Assembly (NCBI RefSeq): GCF_003264855.1
Contig: NZ_NFZS01000001.1
Coordinates: 1,612,001-1,676,000 of the forward strand
Reading direction: 5' to 3'
Length of the DNA: 64,000 nucleotides
DNA from: Dyella jiangningensis
Lineage (GTDB): Bacteria > Pseudomonadota > Gammaproteobacteria > Xanthomonadales > Rhodanobacteraceae
The notes beneath the pieces are model-generated. The model had not been told where the DNA came from. It did no database searches and worked only from the letters and a program-made list of their open reading frames with translations. Every line of letters starts with the position of its first letter. Position 1 is the stretch's first letter. Of this stretch, positions 26,608-38,800 are shown one piece after another. The translations under genes were made by a program, and so were the position numbers.

Positions 26608-27184
26608 GTGGGAGCGCACCCAGTGCGCGACAAAGCTGCGAAGTGGCAAGCATGAGGTGCCGCGGTCGCGCATAGGATGCGCTCCCACATAAACAGGGTG
26701 TCGCGAAGGCCTGCGTTCTTTTGCAGGAGCGCACCCAGTGCGCGACAAGCCTATGGAGCGTAATTACCGGACCCGCGATCGCGCACTGGGCGCGCTCCTA
26801 CAGTGACAGGAATGTTTCGTGGCGAGCCTTTCTTTTCTTGTGGGAGCGCACCCTGTGCGCGACAAGCCTACGTAGCGGCAAGTGTGAGGTGTGGCGGTCG
26901 CGCATAGGATGCGCTCCCACATAAGCAGGGTGTCGCGGAGGCCTGCGTTCTTTTGCAGGAGCGCACCCAGTGCGCGACAAGCCTATGGAGCGTAATTACC
27001 GGACCCGCGATCGCGCACTGGGTGCGCTCCTACAGTGACAGGAATGTTTCGTGGCGAGCCTTTCTTTTCTTGTGGGAGCGCACCCTGTGCGCGACAAGCC
27101 TACGGAGCGGCAAGCATGAGGTGCTGCGGTCGCGCATAGGATGCGCTCCCAGATAAACAAGGTGTCGCGAAGGCCGCGCTCCTA
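26608..27184. repeat. REP/BIME-like array (family 1) with 232-bp tandem duplication
   Basis: Five inverted units at about 26608-26688, 26723-26801, 26840-26920, 26955-27033 and 27072-27151, plus a half unit near 27170-27184. Units alternate between two subtypes: one with arms GCAGGAGCGCACCCAGTGCG, the other GTGGGAGCGCACCCTGTGCG. The segment starting near 26698 repeats almost exactly from near 26930, a 232-bp period containing one unit of each subtype. Everything from 26220 to 27201 is otherwise non-coding. Confidence 0.88.
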
Positions 27185-27201
27185 CAGCATCGAAGAGCCG
27201 C

Positions 27202-28527
27202 TCAGATTTCCAGGTGCGCCCGCAATGCCACGAATCGCGCGGGGCCGCGGTCGCGGTTGTAGCCGGGGTGGCGGATGTATTGGATGTCGGGGCTGAGCGT
27301 GAGGTGCTTGATCGGCGAGTAGCTGTAGTACGCCTCGACGATCTCCTCGCGGCCATAGTTGAGGCGTCCGTCGCCGAGCACGAAGCCTTGGCCTCCCAGC
27401 GCAAGATACTCGCGATGCTCGGGCGACAGCCCATCGATCGCCACCGCGATGGAAAGATGGTCGTCCGGCCTCGCCCAATGCGCGCCCGAGAGCTGGAAGC
27501 CGCCGCTCAGCGATCGATCCACTTCGGTGAACACGAACGATTCCGTGCGGCCATCGTTCCAGCCTGCGCGCATGAAAAGTCCGGTGTCGCCGTGGTCGGC
27601 AAGAGGAAGCTCGCCATTCACGGTGAAGCCGTACTTGTGGCGACCGGGCGCATCATCGGCCAGGATGTCGGGCCGCTGCCCGGTGGCGAGTGCGGCGGCG
27701 ATGGCATCGCGATAGATGCCCATGCGCGCTTCATTGCGGAAGGCGAGGAAACGCAGCGCCCAGCCGTCGGCCTGCGGCTGCAAGGTGAGCTCGACCTGCT
27801 GCCCGTTGGAATCGCCGAGCGAGGACACGAGCTTCTGGCCATTCGCTTCGTACGGCATGCGATAGATGCCGTAGCGCAGCGTCCACGTGGGGTTGACCCA
27901 CGCGATCATCACGCCGTCGGTGTAGCCGCGCGTATCGGCGGCGAAATCCCAGGCGGTGTTGTTGAACAGCGACCAGTCCATGAACTGCGTGCGCGTGCCG
28001 TTGGCATAGCGGTTCTTGTCGAAGTCGTCGCTCACGGCCATCTTGCCGACTTTCACATCGACGCGGTGCGTGGCTTCCTTGCCCGGCAGCTGGTCCTGGC
28101 CACGCTCGACGTCGTCGGTCTCGTCACCCAACGGCAGCGACCAGCGCAGGTAGCGTCGCGCGACATAGGGCTTCTTGGGCAGGCCGGCGGTACCTGAGCG
28201 GATCACGTCGCCGTTGGTGAGGCCGCCCAGGCCGGTGGCGCCGGAGACGCCTTCGCCCTTGAACATCTCCACGTCGAAGTAGAACTGCAGGTGCAGGGGC
28301 AGGTTGACGCCGAAGTAGGCGCCGAAGGTGTGCGAGCGCTTGGTGTCGCCCTGCGGACGCAGGCTCAGCTCACTTTGATAAGGCGAGTGCAGCGAGTACT
28401 GGTGCTGGTCGACGAAGGTGTATTGCGCGCCAAGCCACTGCGGGATGAAGAGCTTGTCTTCATCGGCATGGGCCATCAGCGGTGCGGCCATCAGGCAGGC
28501 GGCCAGCAGGATACGCGTGTTCTTCAT
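27202..28527 (-). CDS. Carbohydrate-selective porin, OprB family
   Basis: A 441-residue outer-membrane porin with a signal peptide (residues 1-21, cleavage near AHADED). Typical OprB features are the early QWLGAQYTFVDQHQYSL, KVGKMAVSDDFDKN and the C-terminal EEIVEAYYSYSPIKHLTLSPDIQYIRHPGYN, which is a family signature. It mediates passive uptake of sugars or related solutes across the outer membrane. No sugar transporter gene is adjacent. Its transcript would run into the palindrome array and a minus-strand terminator at 26502-26529. Confidence 0.9.
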   Translation of the reverse strand: MKNTRILLAACLMAAPLMAHADEDKLFIPQWLGAQYTFVDQHQYSLHSPYQSELSLRPQGDTKRSHTFGAYFGVNLPLHLQFYFDVEMFKGEGVSGATGLGGLTNGDVIRSGTAGLPKKPYVARRYLRWSLPLGDETDDVERGQDQLPGKEATHRVDVKVGKMAVSDDFDKNRYANGTRTQFMDWSLFNNTAWDFAADTRGYTDGVMIAWVNPTWTLRYGIYRMPYEANGQKLVSSLGDSNGQQVELTLQPQADGWALRFLAFRNEARMGIYRDAIAAALATGQRPDILADDAPGRHKYGFTVNGELPLADHGDTGLFMRAGWNDGRTESFVFTEVDRSLSGGFQLSGAHWARPDDHLSIAVAIDGLSPEHREYLALGGQGFVLGDGRLNYGREEIVEAYYSYSPIKHLTLSPDIQYIRHPGYNRDRGPARFVALRAHLEI

Positions 28528-28765
28528 TGCTCATTCCGTGCAAGAGCGCGGCAATGAGCGGACCGTCAGGCAGGCATGCCGCTCACGGCCGGGCCGTGAT
28601 CATCATCGTGGCGTGCCGGCGCCGCTTCATGCGGGGCGCGCGGACACGACTGGCAGGGTCGCTGTCCATGGTGGGTTCGTTTTCTAGGGACGCCCCGAAG
28701 GTTGGGGCGCGCGCATGGTGACTATGCGGCAAGGGTGTGTCAACGCTTTTTCAGCGAATTTCCCA

Positions 28766-28795
28766 AGAAAAAGGCCACCTTGCGGTGGCCTTTCT
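28766..28795 (-). terminator. Intrinsic terminator of typA
   Basis: AAAGGCCACC, a GCAA loop and its complement, followed on the minus strand by T-rich sequence, about 25 bases after the typA stop. Confidence 0.88.
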
Positions 28796-28818
28796 GTTGA
28801 GCACGGTGCGGGAAGCGA

Positions 28819-30669
<1,851 letters not shown>

Positions 30670-30728
30670 GAGATGGGCTCGGGCGGCCAGGGGCCGTCGC
30701 GTGAGGTTTCAGTAGGGATAACTCCGGA

Positions 30729-30734
30729 ATTATA
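30729..30734 (-). promoter_or_regulatory. Candidate -10 box of typA
   Basis: A perfect TATAAT on the minus strand 60 bases before the typA ATG, implying a leader of about 50 bases. No good -35 hexamer stands at 17 bp, so the call rests on the -10 alone. Confidence 0.5.
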
Positions 30735-30859
30735 CGGGGTTATGTGACAGCTTGCTTGTGCCGCCTTAACAAACCCGTTCAGGCATGGAAAAGCGGCCCG
30801 CCGAGGGAAGCCGGGCGGGCCGAGGGGGAAATTGCAGCAGGCGTGAGACGCCGGGCGAG

Positions 30860-32266
30860 TCAGACCAATCCGGTGAGGCTGTAGGCCAGGATCACCACGA
30901 AAACCGCCAGGGTCTTGATGACCGTGATGGCGAAGATGTCCCGGTAGGACTGGCGGTGGGTAAGCCCGGTGACCGCCAGCAGGGTAATGACCGCGCCGTT
31001 GTGGGGCAGGGTATCCATGCCGCCCGAGGCCATGGCGGCCACGCGATGCAGTACTTCAGGAGGAATCCCGGCCGCCTGGGCGTTGTGGATGAAGGTGTCG
31101 GCCATGGCGGCCAGCGCGATGCTCATGCCGCCCGAGGCGGACCCGGTAATACCGGCCAGCGCCGTGACCGTCACGGCCTCGTTCACCAGCGGATGCGGGA
31201 TGGCGTGGAGGGCGTTGGCGATCACCCGGAAGCCGGGCAGCGCCGCGATGACCGCGCCGAAGCCATATTCCGACGCCGTATTCATCGAGGCCAGCAACGC
31301 GCCGCCCACGGCGGCCTTGCTGCCCTCAGCGAAGCGCCGGGCCACCGGGCGCCAGGCGAACGCGAGCACGCAGGCAATGCCGACCAGTAGGGCGCCTTCC
31401 ACGGCCCAGATCGCGGCGATCTTCGAAACCTCCTGCACCACGGGCTTGGCGTCGCCGATCACGGCCGGCACGAAGGCATGGCTGGCGCCGTAAATGCGAG
31501 GGATCGCGTCGCCAAGCACCTTGTTGAGCACGCCGACCAGCACCAGCGGCAGCAGAGCGATGGCCGGATGCGCGAGCGTGTCACCTTCGAATGCCACCGG
31601 CTCGTTGACGAGTGCGCTGCCATAGCCTTCACCCGCAGTGGCGGCCTTGCGACGGCGCGATTCCAGGTAGAGCAGGCCCACGACGAGGATGAACACCGCG
31701 CCCAGCGTGCCGAGCCACGGCGCGGCCCAGGCGTTGGTGCCGAAGAACGAGGTGGGGATGATGTTCTGGATCTGCGGCGTGCCCGGCAGCGAGTCCATGG
31801 TGAAGGTAAACGCGCCGAGTGCGATGGTGCCGGGAATGAGCCGCTTGGGAATATCCGACTGGCGGAACAGCTCCGCCGCGAACGGATACACCGCGAACAC
31901 CACCACGAACAGCGACACGCCGCCGTAGGTGAGCAGCGCGCACACGATCACGATGGAAAGCATGGCGCGGCCGCGGCCCAGCAACCCGAGGGTGGCGGCG
32001 ACGATGGAGCGCGAGAAGCCGGAAAGCTCGATCACCTTGCCGAACAGCGCGCCGAGCATGAACACCGGGAAATACAGCTTGAGGAAGCCGACCATCTTGT
32101 CCATGAACAGGCCGGTGAACATCGGCGCGACCAGCGACGGATCGGTGAGCAACACCGCGCCCAGCGCCGCGACCGGCGCGAACAGGATCACGCTGTAGCC
32201 GCGATAGGCCGTGAGCATGAGAAAGCAAAGCGCGGCCAGCACGATCAGAAATGCCATCGACCCCAT
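30860..32266 (-). CDS. GntP family permease, possibly for 3-hydroxybutyrate
   Basis: A 468-residue inner-membrane transporter of the GntP/ion-transporter superfamily with about 12 hydrophobic segments. Family signatures are LTYGGVSLFVVVFAVYPFA, FTMDSLPGTPQIQNIIPTS and the C-terminal ASGGMDTLPHNGAVITLL. ATG at 32266 with GAGGGG upstream is chosen; 32317 and 32257 are alternatives. Divergent from a TonB receptor followed by a PHB depolymerase. GntP relatives such as HbuT of Pseudomonas carry D-3-hydroxybutyrate, so that substrate is proposed here from context; gluconate or another small acid is possible. Confidence 0.85.
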   Translation of the reverse strand: MGSMAFLIVLAALCFLMLTAYRGYSVILFAPVAALGAVLLTDPSLVAPMFTGLFMDKMVGFLKLYFPVFMLGALFGKVIELSGFSRSIVAATLGLLGRGRAMLSIVIVCALLTYGGVSLFVVVFAVYPFAAELFRQSDIPKRLIPGTIALGAFTFTMDSLPGTPQIQNIIPTSFFGTNAWAAPWLGTLGAVFILVVGLLYLESRRRKAATAGEGYGSALVNEPVAFEGDTLAHPAIALLPLVLVGVLNKVLGDAIPRIYGASHAFVPAVIGDAKPVVQEVSKIAAIWAVEGALLVGIACVLAFAWRPVARRFAEGSKAAVGGALLASMNTASEYGFGAVIAALPGFRVIANALHAIPHPLVNEAVTVTALAGITGSASGGMSIALAAMADTFIHNAQAAGIPPEVLHRVAAMASGGMDTLPHNGAVITLLAVTGLTHRQSYRDIFAITVIKTLAVFVVILAYSLTGLV

Positions 32267-32425
32267 CCCCGGATGCCCCTCATGGGCATCGTCGTGCGGC
32301 GAGTATCCGGACGGCATGTCGTCCGCGGCACTGTACGAAGGTACAAGTGTGGGCGTGAAGGCGGCTGCCTAAGCTCCGTGACATTCGGCATTCCGGGTCC
32401 GGGATGCGTCAAAGCGAGGGGAGCT

Positions 32426-34654
32426 ATGAAACGCACGCATCTGAGTATGGCGATCGGGCTGGCGGTGGGGCTTTGCAGTCCGTGGATGGCGCAGGCCGAC
32501 GAGGCTCCGCAGAGCCATGCCGCGCCGGCCACCACGGCCAAGACGTCCGATGCCAAGCAGCTCGAGGGCGTGAAGGTTACCGCCCGCAAGCGCGAGGAAA
32601 CGCTGCAGGACGTGCCGATCGCGGTCAGTGCCTTCACCGCGCAGACGCTGTTCAAGCAGAACGTGCAGACGCTCGCCGACCTGCAGGGCAAAGTGCCTTC
32701 GCTGCAGATCTACGCAGCCCGCGGCTCCAACACCACGCTCACGGCGTATATCCGCGGCGTCGGCCAGGCCGATCCGACCTGGGGCTTCGACCCGGGCGTC
32801 GGCATCTATCTCGATGACGTCTACATGGCGCGCCCGCAAGGCACCGTGCTCGACGTGTTCGACACCAACCGCATCGAAGTACTGCGTGGCCCGCAGGGCA
32901 CGCTGTATGGCAAGAACACCATCGGCGGCGCGATCAAGTACGTGTCCAACCCGCTGCCGACGCAGACCACCGGCTCGGTCGAAGGCACCGTGGGCACGCA
33001 TGGCGAGAAGGACATCAAGGGCGCCATCGGCGGCGCCACCGACGACGGCGTGTGGCGTGGCCGCATGGCCTACGCCAGCAGCCACAACGACGGCTACGGC
33101 ACCAACCTGCTGACCGACAGCCGCAATGGCAACAAGAACAGCAATGCCGCGCGCGCGTCGCTGGGCTTCTTCCCGTCGTCCACCTTCAACGCGCAACTTT
33201 CGGTCGACGGCATGCGCGACAATTCCAATCCGCGCGGCGCCAAGATGCTGGCGGTCAACAAGCTCGACCCGAAGTATCAGCCACTCTCCAGCGATTTCGA
33301 CACACGCAGCGGCATGCCGGCGGGCAACAGCACCACGCTGTGGGGCACCGCATTGACGCTCAACTGGATCGTCAGCCAGGACTGGTCGCTGAAATCCATC
33401 TCGTCGTATCGCGGTTCGTCCACCGACACCAACATCGACTTCGACACGCTTCCGGAGAAGATCGCCGACGTCAACGCGGTCTACAAAGACCACCAGTTCA
33501 CCCAGGAATTCCAGGCCAATTACGACAACGGCGGCTCGGTGCACGGCGTGTTCGGCCTGTTCTATTTCGATGGCACGGCCAAGGGTTACATCCACAACAT
33601 CTTCCTCGGCTCGCCACCGTACTATCCGCTGCTGTCGCAGTACGGCGGTACGGGAGGCAGCATCGGCACCAAGAGTTACGCCGGCTACGGCGACTTCACC
33701 TGGGACATCAGCCCGCAGTGGAGCCTGGACGTGGGGCTGCGTTACACCAGCGAGAAGAAATCGGCGGTCATCCAGAACTACGCCTATTCCAACGACACCT
33801 TCACCACGCCGATCGGCACGCTTGCCGATTTCAGTGGCGCGCATACCTCGCACAACCTGTCGCCCAAGGTGTCGCTGGACTATGCGGCCACCGACCAGAT
33901 CAAGCTCTATGGCAGCTTCAGCCAGGGCTTCCATTCGGGCGGCTACAACATCCGCGCCAACTGCGTGGCGATCCCGCAATCGTGCCGGCCGATTGCCGAC
34001 GAGAAGGTCACCTCGTATGAAATCGGCAGCAAGATGTCGTTCTTCGACGATACCTTGATGTTGAACACGGCGCTCTTCCACAACATCTATTCGGACATCC
34101 AGCTGTCCGTGTTCACCTCCTACACGCAACCCAATGGCGCGCAGGGTTTCTTCGGCGACTTCACCAACGCCGGCAAGGGCCATATCGACGGCTGGGAAGA
34201 AGAGTTCGCGTGGAAGCCTGCGGAGAACTGGACCTTCAGCGGCAACTGGGCGTACCTGCATACCAAGTACACCGAGTTCATGAGCGCCGGCAAGAACATC
34301 GCCGACACGCAACGTTTCACCAACGCGCCGAAGTGGTCGGGTGGCCTGAACCTGGAGCACACCATTCCGCTGGACAACGGTGGAAGCGTGAGCGGTCGCA
34401 TCAACTACACCTACCAGACCAGCGTCTATCCCGAGACCACGCTGTCGCCGCTGATCATGCAGCCGGCCTACGGTCTGTGGAACGCCGGCGTGGTGTGGCA
34501 GATCAACCAGCCATGGACGCTGAGCCTGCAAGGCACCAATCTTGCGAACAAGGGTTATCGCACGACGGGTTACAACATTGCGGCGCTGGGTATCGTCACC
34601 GGCTTCTATGGCGCGCCGCGCATGGTGACGCTGACCGCTCGCTATACCTTCTGA
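32426..34654 (+). CDS. TonB-dependent receptor
   Basis: A 742-residue outer-membrane receptor. Signal peptide about 1-24 (cleavage near AQADEA); a TonB-box-like region LEGVKVTARKREETLQDVPI; plug domain with VEVLRGPQGTLYGKNT-type motif (here IEVLRGPQGTLYGKNT); a 22-strand barrel ending in TLTARYTF. The start at 32426 follows GAGGGG; the frame is open far upstream by chance. Only 18 bases separate its stop from the depolymerase start, so the two are probably cotranscribed, suggesting uptake of depolymerisation products or the related oligomers (inference). Generic TonB receptors of this class also import siderophores or vitamins. Confidence 0.92.
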   Translation: MKRTHLSMAIGLAVGLCSPWMAQADEAPQSHAAPATTAKTSDAKQLEGVKVTARKREETLQDVPIAVSAFTAQTLFKQNVQTLADLQGKVPSLQIYAARGSNTTLTAYIRGVGQADPTWGFDPGVGIYLDDVYMARPQGTVLDVFDTNRIEVLRGPQGTLYGKNTIGGAIKYVSNPLPTQTTGSVEGTVGTHGEKDIKGAIGGATDDGVWRGRMAYASSHNDGYGTNLLTDSRNGNKNSNAARASLGFFPSSTFNAQLSVDGMRDNSNPRGAKMLAVNKLDPKYQPLSSDFDTRSGMPAGNSTTLWGTALTLNWIVSQDWSLKSISSYRGSSTDTNIDFDTLPEKIADVNAVYKDHQFTQEFQANYDNGGSVHGVFGLFYFDGTAKGYIHNIFLGSPPYYPLLSQYGGTGGSIGTKSYAGYGDFTWDISPQWSLDVGLRYTSEKKSAVIQNYAYSNDTFTTPIGTLADFSGAHTSHNLSPKVSLDYAATDQIKLYGSFSQGFHSGGYNIRANCVAIPQSCRPIADEKVTSYEIGSKMSFFDDTLMLNTALFHNIYSDIQLSVFTSYTQPNGAQGFFGDFTNAGKGHIDGWEEEFAWKPAENWTFSGNWAYLHTKYTEFMSAGKNIADTQRFTNAPKWSGGLNLEHTIPLDNGGSVSGRINYTYQTSVYPETTLSPLIMQPAYGLWNAGVVWQINQPWTLSLQGTNLANKGYRTTGYNIAALGIVTGFYGAPRMVTLTARYTF

Positions 34655-34672
34655 GTGATCAAGGAGATGCGC

Positions 34673-35692
34673 ATGCGTTGCTTCACTGGGCTGATGGCTG
34701 TGTTACTGATGCTGACTGGCATTGCCCGCGCCGACGATGCACCGCGATTGCCCTCGTTGAAGCTCGACCCGGCACGCGTGGCGGTAGCGGGACTGTCTTC
34801 GGGCGGCTATATGGCTACGCAGGTACAGATGGCGTATCCCGAATGGTTTCCGGCGGCGGCGATCGTCGCCGCCGGACCGTTCGGATGCGCCGCGGGTCGC
34901 CTCGATCTCGCGCTGAGCACGTGCATGAAGGGCGTACCCGCACCGGACGCGGCTGCCTTGGCCGCCAGGGCGAAAGATCGTTCGGCCAAAGGCGACATCG
35001 GCGCGTTCAAGTATCTGGCACACGGGCGTGTGTATCTGCTGCATGGCAAGGACGATGCGCTCGTGTCGCCCGTGGTGGCAGAGGCCGGCGCGCGTTTCTA
35101 TGAAGCGCTGCGTGAGGGCGACCCCACCTTGAAGAACTTGCAGGTCACCAACGATGGCCATCGCGCCTTCGCGCACAACCTGCCGATTGCCGCAACGGGC
35201 GACGATTGCGACAAATCGGTATCGCCGTACCTCGGCCACTGCGGTTTCGATGCCGCGGGAGAAATATTCGGCCGCCTGTTCGGCAAGGCACCGCGTGGTG
35301 CGAATGAGGCAAAGGGCGAACTGCGGCGCTTCAATCAGGATGCATACCGGCCCGACGGTGCCGATGCGTTTCTCGCCGCGGAGGGCTACATCTATCTGCC
35401 GCCGGACTGCGTCGCCGGCAAACGCTGCGGACTGCTGGTCGCCTTCCACGGCTGCAAGCAGAACGCCGATGCGGTGGGCGAGGCGTTCGTGAAGGATGCG
35501 GGCTTCAATCGCTGGGCGGACGCCTACGACGTGGCCGTCCTGTATCCTCAAACCCGCGCGAGCACCGCGCCCATGAATCCGCAGGCATGCTGGGACTGGT
35601 GGGGATACTCGGGGGAACACTACGACAGCCGCCAGGGCGTGCAATTGCGCTGGCTGATCGGTGCTGTCCAGGCGCTCGGACTTCGCCATTGA
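34673..35692 (+). CDS. Secreted poly(3-hydroxybutyrate) depolymerase, type II catalytic domain
   Basis: A 339-residue exported hydrolase with a signal peptide (about 1-20, cleavage near IARADD). The lipase box VAGLSSGGYMA holds the catalytic Ser, LHGKDDALVSP the Asp and VTNDGHRAF the His. The oxyanion segment LLVAFHGCKQNADAVG lies C-terminal to the lipase box, followed by NPQACWDWWGY; this circularly permuted order marks type II PHB depolymerases. There is no fibronectin linker or substrate-binding domain, as in the periplasmic PHB depolymerase of Rhodospirillum rubrum, so it may act on soluble or amorphous polymer. Start at 34673 follows AAGGAG. Confidence 0.88.
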   Translation: MRCFTGLMAVLLMLTGIARADDAPRLPSLKLDPARVAVAGLSSGGYMATQVQMAYPEWFPAAAIVAAGPFGCAAGRLDLALSTCMKGVPAPDAAALAARAKDRSAKGDIGAFKYLAHGRVYLLHGKDDALVSPVVAEAGARFYEALREGDPTLKNLQVTNDGHRAFAHNLPIAATGDDCDKSVSPYLGHCGFDAAGEIFGRLFGKAPRGANEAKGELRRFNQDAYRPDGADAFLAAEGYIYLPPDCVAGKRCGLLVAFHGCKQNADAVGEAFVKDAGFNRWADAYDVAVLYPQTRASTAPMNPQACWDWWGYSGEHYDSRQGVQLRWLIGAVQALGLRH

Positions 35693-35862
35693 CTCCCTCT
35701 CCCCGCCGGGGAGAGGGCTGGGGTGAGGGGCGGGTGCTCGCGTTGAAGTGTCGATGTGCGAAGCGCTCGCTTTTCTTCCTTGGGACTGCTTGCGGCACGG
35801 TTGCAGTACTGAGGCAAGACTGGCCCCTCACCCCAACCCTCTCCCCGGAGGGGAGAGGGAGT
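35693..35862. repeat. Inverted pair of family-2 extragenic palindromes
   Basis: Two copies of a second palindrome family in opposite orientation: CCCTCTCCCC-GG-GGGGAGAGGG plus GGGGTGAGG at 35693-35737, and the inverse at 35822-35862. Together with the 85-bp middle they can fold into a large cruciform. Common in Xanthomonads. It separates the depolymerase from the kinase gene. Confidence 0.8.
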
Positions 35863-35873
35863 GATATGCACCC

Positions 35874-38800
35874 ATGCTGACCGCCAGCACCATCACCCTC
35901 GCCGCGCTCGTCTGGCTTGGTCTGCTGTTCGGCGTCGCCGTGCTCGGCGAGAAGCGCCCGCACCTGTTCGAGCGCCGCTGGGCGGTGATCTACGCGCTGT
36001 CATTGGCGATCCACTGCACCTCGTGGACCTTCTACGGCACGGTCACGCAGGCCAGTCGCTCGGGATGGTGGCTGCCGCCGACGTTCGTGGGCGCGATCCT
36101 GATGTATGTGTTCGCCATCGCGGTATTGCGACGACTCGTGCAGCTGGCGCGCGATTACAACGCGGGTTCCCTGGCCGACCTTATCGCCGTGCGCCTGGGT
36201 CGGCACACAGGTCTTGCGGCCCTGGTGACGGCAGTGGTGCTGATCGGCATCGTGCCGTACATCGCACTGCAGCTGAAAGCGGTAGCGATGAGCTACGGCA
36301 TGCTGAGCCGCGGCCAGTTGTCGGAAGCCGACCCCTGGCAGGACAGCGCACTCTACGTCGCCTTGCTGATGGCCCTGTTCGCGATGCTGTTCGGCACACG
36401 GCGCGCATCGGTGATGGCGCACAACCGCGGCCTGGTGCTGGCCATGGCGTTCGAGTCGCTGTTCAAGCTGGGCGCGATGCTGGCGCTTGGCACGCTCGTG
36501 TTGTCGCCCGCGAGCCGCACGCTGATCGCCAGCGCCGGCACGCAGCACGACAGCACGGGATTTCCGGCGCTCATCCTGCTCGGCGCACTGGCGATGTTCA
36601 CGCTGCCACACCAGTTCCACGCAGGCGTGGTCGAGTGCCGTGACGGTTCGCACCTGCGTACCGCGCGTTGGCTGTTCCCGCTGTACATGCTGCTGATCTC
36701 GCTGCCGATCCTGCCGCTGGCGCGGCTGGGCGATGCATGGCTCGGCCCGGGTGGCGTGCCATCGGATCTTTACGTGCTGGCCTTGCCGCTTGCCCGTGGG
36801 CAGCACGGCCTGGCGTTGGTGGCGTTTCTCGGCGGACTCAGCGCGGCCACCAGCATGGTGGTTGTGGCGACGCTCGCGCTGAGCCTGATGATCGTCAACC
36901 ACTTCATTGCGCCGCTGCGCGTGCGGGCGGGCTGGGGCCGCGATGAACGCGGCGACCTGCGCGGCGAGGTGATCAACCAGCGTCGCGTGGCCATTCTTGC
37001 GGTGATCCTGCTGGCCTGGGGCTATAGCCGCGTGCTGGCGCGCAACGACGCGCTGGCCGATATCGGTGCGATTTCCTTTTCCGCATTGGCCGGCCTCGCT
37101 CCTGCATTGCTCATCGCCGTCTATCGCCCGCAACTGGGTGCACGCGCCGTGGCGGCGGGCCTGGCCGTTGGCACGCTGGTCTGGCTGTATGTGCTGCTGC
37201 CGACCATGCAATCGCACGGCCCGGCGTGGTGGCACGAAGGACCGCTTGGTTTGGCGTGGCTCGCGCCGGATGGGCTGTTCGGCCTGGACGACTGGAGTCG
37301 TCTCGGGCGAGCTGTGGTGCTGAGCCTGATCGCGAACGTTGCCGTCGTGCTGGCCGTGGCCGGCTCGCGTTTCGGCCGCGCGATGCGGTCGGTGAGTGTG
37401 GGCGATATCGGCCTGCCGGAACTGCGGGCGCTGGCGACGCGATTTCTTCCGCCGGAGCGCGTGGCGCGCCTCTTCGATGATGCGGCGCCGAAAGGTGTGG
37501 CGGGTGGCACGCGTATCGCCGCGGTGGAACACGAACTGGCGGCCGTCATCGGCGCATCGTCTGCGCGTTTGCTGCTGGAAGTGGTGCGACAGCAACGGCG
37601 CGACGAGATCGACACCGTTGCGGCGATCGTGGGCGAGGCCGCGCAGGACCTGCGCTTCAACCAGCGTGTGCTCGAAGCGGCATTGGAGAACATGAGCCAG
37701 GGCATCTGCGTGGTGGATGCCGAGCTTCGCCTGGTGGCTTGGAACCGGCGCTACGCCAGCCTGTTCGATTACCCCGCCGAACTGCTGCACGTGGGTCGCC
37801 CCGTGGCGGATCTCACGCGCTACAACGTCGATCGCGGCATGATCGGGCCTGGCGAATCCGAGTCGCGCGTGCAACGCCGGTTGACGCACATGCGCGCGGG
37901 CACGCGGCATCTGTCGGAGCGGCGCTTTCCCGATGGCACCATCGTGGAAATTCGCGGCAACCCCATGCCGGGTGGCGGATTCGTGGCGACCTTCACCGAC
38001 GTCACGGCGTTCCGGCAGGCTGAAGACGCACTCAAGCGCGCGAACGAGACGCTGGAGTTGCGCGTGACCGAACGCACGCAGGCATTGGCCGCGGCGACCG
38101 CGGACGCCCAGCGCGCCAACCAGGCGAAGAGCCGTTTTCTCGCCGCAGTGAGCCACGACCTGATGCAGCCGTTGCATGCCGCGCAATTGTTCGCCCATAC
38201 GTTGGCCGAGCGCGGCAACGATACGAATACGGCGCGGCATCTCCATGGCGCGCTCACCGCCACCGAAGGCCTGCTTGCCGGTCTGCTCGACATGGCGCGA
38301 CTGGAGGCAGGACGTCTGCAGGCGCAGCCGCGCGACTTTCCCCTGGCGGATGTGTTCGATCCGCTGGCGGCGGAATTCCAGGCGCTGGCTGGTGATCGCG
38401 GTATCCGATTCGATGTGGTCGGCAGTGGACAGTGGGTGCACTCCGATCCGCAGCTGCTGCGCCGTGTGTTGCAGAACTTCCTCTCCAATGCACTGCGTTA
38501 TGCCGAGCAGGGGCGTGTGTTGCTCGGCGTGCGCATGCAGGGCGAGTCCTTGCGTTTGCAGGTGTGGGACAACGGTCCGGGCATCGATCCGGAAGAGCAG
38601 CGCTCGATCTTCGAGGAGTTCCGCCGCGGCAGCACGGCCGGCGGACAGGGCCTCGGTCTCGGGTTGTCCATCGCACAGCGCATGGCGGCCTTGCTGGGTC
38701 ATCCCATCGGACTGCGATCGTGGAGCGGGCGCGGCAGCATGTTCGAGCTGCGTGTGCCGCGGGCGAATCCGCTGCCTCGCGACGCCGTAACGCCGATCGA

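Noticed and set aside
26440-27156. Small frames in the palindrome array (e.g. starting MQERTQCATSLW)
   Set aside because: They are translations of REP units; the same peptides recur wherever the repeat occurs.
26608-27184. CRISPR array
   Set aside because: Units are long inverted pairs of about 80 bp with similar spacers, not short direct repeats with unique spacers, and no cas genes are present.
31478-32425. Very long open frame fused upstream of the TonB receptor
   Set aside because: It is antisense to the GntP permease gene, and its His/Arg/Glu-rich composition is typical of a shadow frame; the signal peptide at 32426 marks the true start.
35693-35862. Intrinsic terminator of the depolymerase gene
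   Set aside because: The palindromes lack U-tracts and belong to a repeated extragenic family, though they may still affect transcription.
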